A stretch of 64,000 nucleotides of DNA, taken from CAKZLS01 sp963701445 (GTDB lineage: Bacteria; Pseudomonadota; Alphaproteobacteria; Rhodospirillales; Defluviicoccaceae). Each line of letters starts with the position of its first letter. The first letter of the stretch is position 1. Shown one piece after another: positions 37,608-46,428 of this stretch. The DNA lies in assembly GCA_963701445.1 (NCBI GenBank), contig CAVPAM010000006.1:14459-78458 (forward strand). Reading direction: 5' to 3'. The position numbers were made by a program, and so were the translations under genes. The notes under the pieces were generated by a model that saw only the letters and a program-made list of their open reading frames with translations, was not told the DNA's origin and did no database searches.

Positions 37608-39151
37608 ATGCCCCCGCCCGCCAACCGCGCGAGGACGGCCTTCACGGTCGCCATCGTCGGCCGCCCCAACGTCGGCAAATCGACGCTGTTCAACCGGCTG
37701 GTGGGCAGGCGGCTGGCGATCGTCGACGATAGCCCCGGCGTCACCCGCGACCGCCGCGAGGGAGAGGGCCGGCTCGGCGATCTCCGGTTCACCGTCGTCG
37801 ACACCGCCGGGTTCGACGACGTCGGCGGCGACGCGCTCGAGGCGCGGATGATGCAGCAGACGGAACAGGCGCTGCGCCAGGCCGACGTCGCGGTGCTGCT
37901 GATCGACGCCCGGGCCGGCGTCACCCCGCTCGACAGCGTGTTCGCCGAACGGCTGCGGCGCCTCCCGACGCCGGTCATTCTGGCCGCCAACAAATGCGAG
38001 GGCCGCGCCAGCGAGTCCGGCCGTCTGGAAGCCTACGGCCTGGGGCTGGGCGACCCGGTGGCGCTCTCCGCCGAGCACGGCGAGGGCATGGGCGAGCTTT
38101 ACGAAGCCCTCGCCGAGTACGTGAAGCCCGCCCCGGAGTCGGAAGAAGAGCGGGAAGAAGAGCCGGACGACCACAGGGGCGAAGACATCGCCGACGACAT
38201 CCCGCCAAACGCGGACGAAGAGGGCGCGGACGAAGAAGGCGTGGACGCCGAAGACGAGGACACCGCCGACGATAGCCTGCTGCAGCTCGCCGTGGTCGGC
38301 CGCCCCAACGTCGGCAAGTCGACCCTGATCAACCGGCTGGTGGGAGAGGACCGCCTCGTGACCGGTCCCGAGGCCGGGATCACCCGCGACGCCATCGCCA
38401 TTTCGTGGACCTTCCAGGGGCGCACGCTGCGGCTGATCGACACGGCGGGCCTGCGCCGCAAGGCCAAGGTCACGGAACGCCTGGAGGGGCTTTCCAGCAC
38501 CGACACGCTCCGCGCCATCAAGTACGCCCAGGTGGTGGTGCTGGTGATCGACGGCACGCTCGGCCTGGAGAAACAGGACCTCACCATCGCCCGCAACGTG
38601 ATCGACGAGGGCCGCGCCCTGATCCTCGCGGTCAACAAGTGGGACCTTATCAAGGACCGGAGCAAGTGCCTGGGCGAGATCAAGGACCGGCTGGAGACCT
38701 CGCTGCCGCAGGTCAAGGGCATCCGGCTGGTGACCTGCTCGGCGCTCACCGGCAAGGGCCTCGACCGCCTGCTGCCCACCGTCCTCCAGGTCTACGACAC
38801 CTGGAACCGCCGCGTCGGCACCGGCCCGCTCAACCGCTGGCTCCAGGACATGACCGACCGCCACCCGCCGCCGCTGGCGCGCGGCCGGCGTCTGCGGCTC
38901 CGCTATATGACCCAGGCCAAGACCCGCCCGCCGACGTTCGTGGTGTTCGCCAGCCGGAGGCGCCTGCGGCTCCGCTACATGACCCAGGCAAGACCCGCCC
39001 GCCGACGTTCGTGGTGTTCGCCAGCCGCCCCGAGGAACTCCCCGAGGCCTACGTCCGCTACCTGGTCAACGGCCTGCGCGCCGAGTTCAACCTGGAAGGC
39101 GTGCCGCTCCGCCTGTTCACCCGCAAGGGCAAGAACCCCTACGCGCGGTAA
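37608..39151 (+). CDS. der: ribosome biogenesis GTPase Der, with internal 72-bp duplication and frameshift
   Basis: Tandem-GTPase essential for 50S assembly. Two G domains each have GRPNVGKST (about residues 16-24 and 231-239), DTAGF/DTAGL and NKCE/NKWD, with an acidic linker between them. Near 38890-39030 a 72-bp segment coding for RLRLRYMTQAKTRPPTFVVF is duplicated in tandem. The second copy has lost one base (caggca for caggcca, near 38990), so the conserved KH-domain end (SRPEELPEAYVRYLVNGL to RKGKNPYAR) is in another frame, stopping at 39151. Read without the shift, the protein ends in unrelated sequence at 39281. The copies differ at several positions, so the duplication is not a simple assembly echo. 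Lies 4 nt after bamB. Confidence 0.9.
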
Positions 39152-39160
39152 CGCGCGGAA

Positions 39161-39181
39161 GCGGGGGAGACCATCCCCCGC
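39161..39181. terminator. hairpin between convergent der and proX
   Basis: Perfect 8-bp stem GCGGGGGA / TCCCCCGC with a 5-base loop, placed in the 56-nt gap between the convergent genes. No T-tract follows on either strand, so it may be a weak or factor-dependent bidirectional terminator. Confidence 0.45.
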
Positions 39182-39207
39182 CCCGATCGCGCATCATCGC
39201 GGGAGAT

Positions 39208-40245
39208 TTACTGCTTCGCCGTCTCGGCGGCGGTCTTCGCCGTCGCCACCCAGCCGTCGAACGTGTCCTGGTGGCCCTTGATCCAAGCGTCCACATGGCG
39301 TTCGATGTCCGCCCGCGATTTCTCGCCTTCGCGCATGCGCGAGTTCTGGGCGCTGATATCGTTGCTCGAAAGCTGCATGATTTCGAACAGCTTGGCGGCC
39401 GCCGGATTGCTCTCGGCGAAGTCGCGGTTGGCGACGATCCGCTGGTCGTTGGCCTGGAAGCCGTAATTGCTGCCGTCGGGGAGGCTGGTATCGACATCCT
39501 TGCGCTCGCCGGGCAACGAGCTGAACGGCACGTTGAGCCAAATCACGTCCTTGCCGGGCACCAGCACGCCGCTGACCCAGTAGGGCGTCCAGGTGTAGTA
39601 CAGCACCGGCTTGCCGGCCTCGAAGCGGGTAATCGTGTCGGCGATGATCGCCGAATAGGACCCCTGATTGTGGGTCACGGTGTCCCTGAGTTCGAAGGCG
39701 TCGAGTTGATGCTCGATCACCTTTTCGCAGCCCCAGCCGGGGTTGCAGCCCGCCAGATCGGCCTTGCCGTCGCCGTCGGCGTCGAAGATCTTGGCGATCT
39801 CCGGATCCTTGAGCTGGCCGATGTTGGTGATGCCGTGTTCATCGGCGGTCTTCTTGTCGATCAAGTAGCCCTGAAGGGCTCCCTTGGAATAGACGCCCTC
39901 GCGGAACAGCTTCTCGTCGCCGCCGGCATTCACGTAGAAGTCGATGTGCAGCGGGTCCCAATGGTCGGCGAGGAACGTCGCGTCGCCGTTGCCGATCGCC
40001 ACGTGGGCGGCCGCGTACTCGATCTCCTTGATGTCCTCGACGGTGTAGCCGAGCTTCTCCAGCGCGCGCATCACCAGCAGCGTCTGAAAGGTTTCCTCGG
40101 CGATGGAGCTTTTCAGCGGTTTGACCGTGATGCCCTCGCCCGGCGGTTGCGCGGCGACGGCGCCCTGTGCCGCGACGAGCATCAGGCCTCCGACGGCCAG
40201 CCCGAGCAGCGATGTTAAACGTTGGCGCGAAAACGCTTTCAACAT
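39208..40245 (-). CDS. proX: glycine betaine/proline ABC transporter substrate-binding protein
   Basis: Periplasmic binding protein of 345 aa of the OpuAC type. Signal peptide about residues 1-31 (LLGLAVGGLMLVAAQGAVA). The mature part has LLVMRALEKLGYTVEDIKEI, GDATFLADHWDPLH, WGCEKVIEHQLDAFEL, YTWTPYWVSGVLVPGKDVIWL and a C-terminal DAWIKGHQDTFDGWV helix, all typical of ProX. Last gene of the proV-proW-proX operon on the minus strand. Confidence 0.94.
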   Translation of the reverse strand: MLKAFSRQRLTSLLGLAVGGLMLVAAQGAVAAQPPGEGITVKPLKSSIAEETFQTLLVMRALEKLGYTVEDIKEIEYAAAHVAIGNGDATFLADHWDPLHIDFYVNAGGDEKLFREGVYSKGALQGYLIDKKTADEHGITNIGQLKDPEIAKIFDADGDGKADLAGCNPGWGCEKVIEHQLDAFELRDTVTHNQGSYSAIIADTITRFEAGKPVLYYTWTPYWVSGVLVPGKDVIWLNVPFSSLPGERKDVDTSLPDGSNYGFQANDQRIVANRDFAESNPAAAKLFEIMQLSSNDISAQNSRMREGEKSRADIERHVDAWIKGHQDTFDGWVATAKTAAETAKQ

Positions 40246-40295
40246 ATTTCTTCTTCCTCCTTGTTGTTGGTCGTGGTGTGAGTACGGCAGCCCCC

Positions 40296-41378
40296 CTACT
40301 CGGCCGCCGCGTTTCCGGCCGCCCCCTTCGGGCCGCCGCTCACGAGCCGTCGGACGAGGCCGACGGGGCCCGTTTCGTACCAAAGGCGCGCGCCCTTCTC
40401 GCGGCCGGACTTGCCGAGCGCCTGGGTGGTGCGGTCGATGATGATGGCGAGCAGGACGATGCCGACACCGCCGACCGTGGCCAGGCCCATGTCGAGGCGG
40501 CCGATGCCGCGCAGCACCATCTGGCCGAGCCCGCCGACGGCGATCATCGAGGCGATGACGACCATGCTCAGCGCCAGCATCAGCGTCTGGTTCACGCCGG
40601 CCATGATGGTCGGCATGGCGAGCGGCAACTGGACCCGGAACAGGAGCTGCCTGGGCGACGCGCCGAACGAGCGCGCGGCCTCCACCAGGTCGCCGGGCAC
40701 CTGGCGAATGCCCAGGTTGGTCAGCCGGATCAGCGGCGGCACGGCGAAAATGATGGTGACCACGATGCCCGGCACGTTGCCGATGCCGAACAGCATGACG
40801 ATGGGCACCAGATAGACGAAGGCGGGGGTGGTCTGCATGGCGTCGAGGATCGGCCGGACGACGGCCGCGGCATTGTCGTTGCGCGCCAGCCAGATGCCGA
40901 GCGGCAACCCGATGACGACGCAGAACAGCACCGACGTCAGGACCAGCGACAGCGTCACCATCGCTTCCGACCACGCGCCGATGGCGCCGATCGCGACCAT
41001 CGAAAGAAGCGACGCGACGGCGAGGCGCGGGCCGGACGCCTGCCAGGCGATCAGGGCGATGACGATGATGACGACCACCGCCGGCGTCGCCAGCAGCGTT
41101 CCCTCCACCCCGTTCAGCGTCTGGTCGATGGGCCAGCGGATCATCTGGAACACCGGCCGGAAATTGGAGACGAGCCAGTCGAGCGCCACGTCGACCCATT
41201 CGGCGAACGGCACCCATTCCCGGGCGAACGGATCGAGCCAATCGAAGCTCGTGTCCTCCGCCGGCGCGGCCTGGCTCAGCCAGTCCGTCGACGACTCGCC
41301 GGACTCCCGCGTCTCGGCGCCGCCCCAGGGGTCTTGCGGGGTCTGCGCCAATCGCATATCCGTCATGTTTTCGGCCAT
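40296..41378 (-). CDS. proW: glycine betaine/proline ABC transporter permease
   Basis: Inner-membrane permease of 360 aa. A long hydrophilic N terminus (about 65 residues) and several helices precede the BPD_transp_1/MetI fold, with the EAA loop VEAARSFGASPRQLLFRVQLP coupling to the ATPase and MAGVNQTLMLALSMVVIASMI typical of ProW. It lies between proV (3 nt upstream) and proX. Confidence 0.94.
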   Translation of the reverse strand: MAENMTDMRLAQTPQDPWGGAETRESGESSTDWLSQAAPAEDTSFDWLDPFAREWVPFAEWVDVALDWLVSNFRPVFQMIRWPIDQTLNGVEGTLLATPAVVVIIVIALIAWQASGPRLAVASLLSMVAIGAIGAWSEAMVTLSLVLTSVLFCVVIGLPLGIWLARNDNAAAVVRPILDAMQTTPAFVYLVPIVMLFGIGNVPGIVVTIIFAVPPLIRLTNLGIRQVPGDLVEAARSFGASPRQLLFRVQLPLAMPTIMAGVNQTLMLALSMVVIASMIAVGGLGQMVLRGIGRLDMGLATVGGVGIVLLAIIIDRTTQALGKSGREKGARLWYETGPVGLVRRLVSGGPKGAAGNAAAE

Positions 41379-41381
41379 GGA

Positions 41382-42581
41382 TCACGCTTCCCGGTTGAGG
41401 GTTTCCAACAGCAGCGCCTTCGAAACGACACCCAGATAGCGGTTCTCTTCGTCGACGATGGGGATGCCGCAGGGCGCTTCCGCCACCGCGCCAAGCAGTT
41501 CGCTGATCAGCGTATCGTGCCGCGCCGCCTGGACACCGCCCACGAACGCGCCGCCGAGCGTGGGCTCCGCCCGCCGCAACTGGGCTTCCAGCGATGCGAC
41601 GGAAACGACCCCGTGGTAGCGCTGGTTCTTGTCGAGGACATAGGCGAACGGCCGGTCGTGCTTGCCCAGGCGCTTCAGCGCCGCGCGCACGCCGGTACCC
41701 TCGCGTTCGACGATCGTCACCTGCTCCTTCCTGGCGATTTCGCCGGCGGTGATCACGTTCGACACGTCAACGCCGCGGAAGAAGGAGCGAACATAGTCGT
41801 CCGCCGGATTCTTCAGGATTTCTTCCGGGGTATCGACCTGGACCACGCGCCCGCCTTCCATGATCGCGATGCGGTCGCCGATCCTCATGGCCTCGTCGAG
41901 GTCGTGCGAAATGAAGATGATCGTCCGTTGGGTCTCCGACTGCAGCTTGAGCAGTTCGTCCTGCATTTCGGCGCGGATCAGCGGATCGAGCGCGGAGAAG
42001 GCCTCGTCCATGAGCATGACCGACGGATCGTTGGCGAGCGCCCGGGCCAGCCCCACCCGCTGCTGCATGCCCCCCGACAATTCGTTGGGATACGAGCCCC
42101 CCCAGGCCGACAGTCCGACCTGGTCGAGCGCGGCGCGCGCCCGCTCGTGGCGCTGGGTCTTGTCGACGCCCCCGAGTTCCAGACCGAACGCCGTATTGTC
42201 CAGCACGGTCATGTGCGGCATCAGCGCGAACGACTGAAACACCATGCTGACGCTCTTGCGCCGCAGATCGAGGATCTCGGCCGCGGACATCTGCGCGATA
42301 TCCCGGCCGTCGATCTCGATGCTGCCGTAGGTGGGATCGATCAGGCGGTTGAGGAGCCGCACCATGGTCGACTTGCCGGAACCCGACAGGCCCATGACCA
42401 CGAACACCTCGCCGCTGCCGACGGAGAACGCCGCGTCGCAGACGCCGATGGTCTGGCCCGTGCGATTGAAAATTTCGTCCTTGTTCAGGCCCTCCCGGTA
42501 CAGATCCAGGGCCGCCCGCGGATTGTCTCCGAAGATTTTGAACAAGTCCTTGACGACCACTTTCCGCCGTGGGTCGGCCAC
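41382..42581 (-). CDS. proV: glycine betaine/proline ABC transporter ATP-binding protein
   Basis: ABC ATPase of 399 aa. Walker A GLSGSGKST, Q-loop VFQSFALMPH, signature LSGGMQQRVGLARALA, Walker B VMLMDEAFSALDP and switch His in IFISHDLDEAM. A C-terminal CBS pair (residues about 270-399: HDRPFAYVLDKNQRYHGVVS, GIPIVDEENRYLGVVSK) probably senses ionic strength, as in OpuA/ProV. I chose GTG 42581, 6-9 nt after AAAGGAAG; GTG 42587 is also possible. First gene of the operon. Confidence 0.93.
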   Translation of the reverse strand: MADPRRKVVVKDLFKIFGDNPRAALDLYREGLNKDEIFNRTGQTIGVCDAAFSVGSGEVFVVMGLSGSGKSTMVRLLNRLIDPTYGSIEIDGRDIAQMSAAEILDLRRKSVSMVFQSFALMPHMTVLDNTAFGLELGGVDKTQRHERARAALDQVGLSAWGGSYPNELSGGMQQRVGLARALANDPSVMLMDEAFSALDPLIRAEMQDELLKLQSETQRTIIFISHDLDEAMRIGDRIAIMEGGRVVQVDTPEEILKNPADDYVRSFFRGVDVSNVITAGEIARKEQVTIVEREGTGVRAALKRLGKHDRPFAYVLDKNQRYHGVVSVASLEAQLRRAEPTLGGAFVGGVQAARHDTLISELLGAVAEAPCGIPIVDEENRYLGVVSKALLLETLNREA

Positions 42582-42917
42582 GCACACCTTCCTTTGACTG
42601 CAGTTCCACAGGCAACGACAGGCACCGCCTCGCGCGATGACCGTCCGTTCCCCCCGGGCAATAATCGGCCCATCGAAACATACTGAGCGCCGGCGCGCAA
42701 GGCACCATTGCCCGGCGCGACCGCGCGAGCCCGCCGCTTTCACCCTTGCCGGCGCCGAACGCCACCCCGCGCGAGGTCGCCCCCACGCGCCTCGCGGCGG
42801 CGGTTTTTCAAGCCGCGCGACGGCACCCGGATCGCCCGCGCCGGATGTGTTCGGGCGCCATCCATCGGTCGGAATACGTCAGGCGGGTATTCCGACTTGC
42901 GAGCTACGAGCGACCAG
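42582..42917. other. intergenic region with hairpin repeat copy
   Basis: 336 nt upstream of proV and downstream of the small secreted protein gene, both on the minus strand. Holds the 29-nt hairpin repeat at 42868-42896. No gene recognised. Confidence 0.4.
42868..42896. repeat. 29-nt palindromic repeat, copy 1
   Basis: GTCGGAATAC - 9-nt loop - GTATTCCGAC, a perfect 10-bp inverted repeat. The same hairpin with similar flanks (TGTGTTCGG..., ATCCATYSGTCGG) recurs at 44692-44720. It lies 22 nt after the stop of the 168-aa secreted protein gene and could end its transcript, but there is no T-tract. Confidence 0.65.
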
Positions 42918-43424
42918 CTACGGCCGTTTCCAGGTGACCTGATGGGGCACCACGAACATGCGCATGCCCTCCGCTGGCGGTTTCAGGTATTGAACGGTAA
43001 AGCTCGCCTCTCCCGATATGCCGGCGTACTTGCCCGTTCCGCCGATCATCGTGTGCACACCCGCTGGCGGCTTCGTCGCCGATGAGAACGTGAACTTCGT
43101 AAACACCTCGTCTCCGTCCGCGTCCACTTCGGTGCAGGCTCCTTGGCCTTCGGTCACGCCACCGTCCGCGAAATAGTCGCCGAGGCAAAGCACGCTCATG
43201 TTGTCGAACATGTCCTTTCCCTCGTCGTTTCGCGTCAGCCCGGTAAATTCGACGGATGTCAGGCTCCTGCCCTCGCCAAGCTTGACGGTCTGGGCCGATT
43301 TGACCGTGTAGTAGCTTGTATACGACGTCTTGCCCTCATCACTTGCGGCATGCGACGCGGAGGCCAGGACGACAATAGCCGCCACGCCAAATCGACTGGC
43401 CATCACCAGCCTGTTCATATGCAT
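42918..43424 (-). CDS. small secreted protein, unknown function
   Basis: 168 aa with a signal peptide (FGVAAIVVLASASHA, cleaved near residue 27). The mature part is beta-rich and contains GVHTMIGGTGKYAGISGEASFTV-type sequence; GTGKYxGxxG motifs occur in allene-oxide-cyclase-like and related beta-barrel proteins. Two Cys residues (VLCLG, GACTE) could form a disulfide. A decayed gene of similar general type lies at 43870-44381. Function unknown. Confidence 0.62.
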   Translation of the reverse strand: MHMNRLVMASRFGVAAIVVLASASHAASDEGKTSYTSYYTVKSAQTVKLGEGRSLTSVEFTGLTRNDEGKDMFDNMSVLCLGDYFADGGVTEGQGACTEVDADGDEVFTKFTFSSATKPPAGVHTMIGGTGKYAGISGEASFTVQYLKPPAEGMRMFVVPHQVTWKRP

Positions 43425-43687
43425 GAATTTTCCCCACCCAGATGTGCCACGCTCGAGGCCAGAAAGAGCTCGCCGAAACCATCCATGGGAAACACGCCAG
43501 GTGGTTCCGCACGGGTGAATATCCCCGAATGAACCCCGTTAATAACCCTAATGGTAATATAGGGATTCCAACTATGCAATTATTCCGTGGTCGTAAGGAT
43601 TGAGTTACGCGTGTCAAACTCGCGCAACACCCGCGGCGGATCCGCTGGTGATCGGATCGTTTCCGCCCTGCGCCGCCATTGGCGGCC

Positions 43688-43812
43688 GCCCCAAGGAACT
43701 CCCCGAGGCCTACGTCCGCTACCTGGTCAACGGCCTGCACGCGGAGTTCAATCTCGAGGGCGCCCCCCTCCGCCTGTTCACCCGCAAGGGCAAGAACCCG
43801 TACGCGCGGTGA
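43688..43812 (+). pseudogene. fragment copy of the der 3' end
   Basis: About 125 nt repeat the last ~40 codons of der (ELPEAYVRYLVNGLHAEFNL, RLFTRKGKNPYAR, then TGA). Compared with der at 39032-39151 it shows scattered substitutions, so the copy is old. No GTPase domain precedes it. It lies between two small secreted-protein-like genes in a decayed, repeat-bearing region. Confidence 0.8.
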
Positions 43813-43821
43813 GCCCGCGTA

Positions 43822-43865
43822 GAGCGGATCAGCTTGTGCGTAATCCGCCGCCTGCGTTCGGGCCG
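43822..43865. repeat. REP-like palindromic element
   Basis: GCGGATCAGCTT...AATCCGC hairpin followed by CGCCTGCGTTCGGGC. A related sequence (CGGATTAGCTTTTACGCAGTCCGCCGCATGTGTTCGG) runs at 44643-44680, leading into hairpin copy 2. These look like parts of one dispersed repeat family. Confidence 0.5.
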
Positions 43866-43869
43866 GACA

Positions 43870-44381
43870 TCAGTCGGGCAACGTCATCTTGCCTTCGAAC
43901 TCTCCGGTCATGAAACCACCCTCCTGCACGGTGGAAACGTACTGTTCCCTTGCACTTGATTTCCGCAAAGCGGCCAGAGCTTCCGCGACGCATTCATAAG
44001 GTCCCTCAATCATCGCGCACCTTCTGATCGTTGACCTTGCTGATCCCGCTCCACTTGCCGGTATGCGTCGAGCCGTCCGGATATGTTGTGGTCGTATAGC
44101 CCTCCGCTGTCCCCTCGCCATTGATATAGTCGAGAGTTCCCATGGTTAGTCGAGACAGCAAGGGTGCCGTCCGGGAAGATAGTCACCCCAGGAACTTCGT
44201 ATGAGCAGATAGCGTGTCCCTCGACGTCACCCAGTTTCTTGCAATGAAGTTCGGAAGGTTTCAAGTTCACGTAACGCCACTTCTGGGGCTGCTCACCCGC
44301 CTGGGCAGGGAACGTAAAGATAAACGCGCCGACAATAATTGCGCCGGCAATGGCGAACGCATCGAACCCGCGATTAGTCAT
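43870..44381 (-). pseudogene. decayed small secreted protein gene
   Basis: Starts at ATG 44381 with a signal peptide (AIAGAIIVGAFIFTFPAQAGE), then KWRYVNLKPSELHCKKLGD and VTIFPDGTLAVST. Near 44150 the frame breaks; the likely continuation (GTLDYINGEGTAEGYTTTTY, HTGKWSGISKVNDQK) is in another frame and stops at 44006. A third segment (YECVAEALAALRKSSARE to EFEGKMTLPD, stop 43870) may be the original C terminus. At least two breaks point to true decay rather than one read error. Confidence 0.5.
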
Positions 44382-44772
44382 GATAATTTCCTCCCCCGAT
44401 CGCCCGCGCCGCTTGCGGGCTGAATATCTACCCTTGCTGAATCGCCAGATCGGCAACTCAGACGAAAATAGTTTCACCCTCAACCAATCGATCGTCAATA
44501 AAAATTGAAAAACTCGTTAGGTTGTTTCGTTTTTTTGCGCCAGCGGTGGATAGGTGCTGGTACTTAAAACGGGTTTGATGATCGAGTGGAAAGGAGAGCT
44601 GGTTTCTTCCAAATTGTGCTAACGGATGCGGCTCACGCAGCACGGATTAGCTTTTACGCAGTCCGCCGCATGTGTTCGGCGCTATCCATTCGTCGGAATA
44701 CGCCAAAAGGCCATTCCGACCGGCGAACCGTTCAACCACGTGGGCGCCCCCGCGCCCACCGAAGACCCAGAC
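44382..44772. other. intergenic region with repeat copy 2
   Basis: About 390 nt between the decayed gene and serA. Holds the hairpin repeat at 44692-44720 with its left flank. The part 44455-44600 is A/T-rich. No gene or RNA recognised. Confidence 0.4.
44692..44720. repeat. 29-nt palindromic repeat, copy 2
   Basis: GTCGGAAT - 13 nt - ATTCCGAC, the same length as copy 1 at 42868-42896 and preceded by the same TGTGTTCGG...ATCCATT/C block. Located 52 nt from the 3' end of serA. Confidence 0.6.
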
Positions 44773-46350
44773 TCAGAACTTCAGCGCCTTAACTCTCACC
44801 ACGTTCGGAAGCGCCCGGACCTTTTCCAGGACGCTCTCGGCGGGGGTTTCGTCCACCTCGATCAGGGCGATGGCGTTGCCGCCGGCGACGTCGCGGCCCA
44901 AATGGAACGTGGCGATGTTGATGCCGGCGTCGCCGAGAACGGTGCCGAGGGCGCCGATGAAGCCGGGCTTGTCGTTGTTGGTGATGAACAGCATGTTCGG
45001 GCGCAACTGGGCGTCCATGGGGATGCCCTTGATGTCGACGATGCGCGGCTGGTCGCCGTTGAACAGGGTCCCGGCCACGGTCCGCGTCTGGACCTCGGTC
45101 ACCACGGTCAGGCGGATCAGCGTCTGGTAGGCCCGCGAGCGCTCGTTCTTGACCTCGCTCACGTCGATGTCGCGGCTCCGGGCGATGGACGGCGCGTTGA
45201 CCATGTTCACCGATTCCATCAGCGGCGACAGCAGCCCCTCCAGCAGCAGCGCGGTCAGCGGCGTGGTGTTGAGGCGCGCGGCCTGGCCCTCGTATTCGAT
45301 CTTCACCGCCTTCAGCGCGGTTTCCGTCACCTGTCCGGCGAAGCTGCCGAGCTGGCCCGCGAGCGCCATGTAGGGACGCAGCTTGGGCATCTCGTCGGCG
45401 TTCACCGACGGCATGTTGAGCGCGTTGACCACCGTGCCGGTGAGCAGGAAGTTGGCCATCTGCTCGGCCACCTGCAGCGCCACCTTCTCCTGCGCCTCGG
45501 TGGTGGACGCGCCGAGGTGCGGCGTGGCGATCACCTGCTCCATGCCGAACAGCACGCTCTCGCGGGCCGGCTCGGTGGGGAACACGTCGAGCGCGGCGCC
45601 GGCGACCTGGCCGCTTTCGATGGCCGCCTTGAGGTCGTTTTCCACCACCAGCGGGCCGCGCGCGCAGTTGACGATGCGCACGCCCTTCTTCATCTTGGCG
45701 AGGCTCTCGGCGTTGATCATGCCGCGCGTCGAGTCCGTGGCCGGCGCGTGCAGGCTGATGAAGTCGGACCGCGCGTAGACCTGGTCCAGCTCCACCTTCT
45801 CGATGCCGAGGTCCTCGGCCCGCTCCGGCGACAGGTACGGATCGTAGGCGAGCACCTTCATCTTCAGACCCAGCCCCCGGTCGGCGACGATGGAACCGAT
45901 GTTGCCGCAGCCGATGATGCCGAGGGTCTTGCCCGCCACCTCGACGCCCATGAACTTGGACTTCTCCCACTTGCCGGCGTGGGTCGACGCGTTGGCCGCC
46001 GGGATCTGGCGGGCCAGCGCCATCATCAGCGAGATGGCGTGCTCGGCGGTGGTGATGGAATTGCCGAAGGGCGTGTTCATCACCACGACGCCCCGCGCCG
46101 TCGCCGCCGCCACGTCGACGTTGTCGACGCCGATGCCGGCCCGGCCCACCACCTTCAGGCCGTTGGCGGCGGCCAGGATATCGGCGGTCACCTTGGTGGA
46201 CGAGCGGATGGCGAGGCCGTCGTATTCGCCGATGCAGGCCGCGAGTTCGTCGGGCGTCATGCCCGTCTTGACGTCCACGTCGATCCCCTGGTCGCGGAAG
46301 ATCGCGGCGGCGCTCGGGCTCATCTTGTCGGAAATCAGCACTTTCGGCAT
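44773..46350 (-). CDS. serA: D-3-phosphoglycerate dehydrogenase (long type)
   Basis: First enzyme of serine biosynthesis, 525 aa. NAD-binding GIIGCGNIGSIVADRG, catalytic Arg in NCARGPLVVE, the Glu region VFPTEPARE and His in TPHLGASTTEAQ. It is followed by the ASB (intervening) domain and a C-terminal ACT domain (MLFITNNDKPGFIGALGTVL). This is the long form found in alphaproteobacteria and Mycobacterium. Start ATG 46350 is seven bases after a G-rich ribosome binding site; ATG 46356 is the alternative. Lies 78 nt after serC in an operon. Confidence 0.95.
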   Translation of the reverse strand: MPKVLISDKMSPSAAAIFRDQGIDVDVKTGMTPDELAACIGEYDGLAIRSSTKVTADILAAANGLKVVGRAGIGVDNVDVAAATARGVVVMNTPFGNSITTAEHAISLMMALARQIPAANASTHAGKWEKSKFMGVEVAGKTLGIIGCGNIGSIVADRGLGLKMKVLAYDPYLSPERAEDLGIEKVELDQVYARSDFISLHAPATDSTRGMINAESLAKMKKGVRIVNCARGPLVVENDLKAAIESGQVAGAALDVFPTEPARESVLFGMEQVIATPHLGASTTEAQEKVALQVAEQMANFLLTGTVVNALNMPSVNADEMPKLRPYMALAGQLGSFAGQVTETALKAVKIEYEGQAARLNTTPLTALLLEGLLSPLMESVNMVNAPSIARSRDIDVSEVKNERSRAYQTLIRLTVVTEVQTRTVAGTLFNGDQPRIVDIKGIPMDAQLRPNMLFITNNDKPGFIGALGTVLGDAGINIATFHLGRDVAGGNAIALIEVDETPAESVLEKVRALPNVVRVKALKF

Positions 46351-46428
46351 CGTCATGCCCCCCCAAGGGCTCAAGAATCAAGAAATCGATGGGTTGCGGG
46401 AAACCGCGGGAACGCGGGAAACGGGTCG

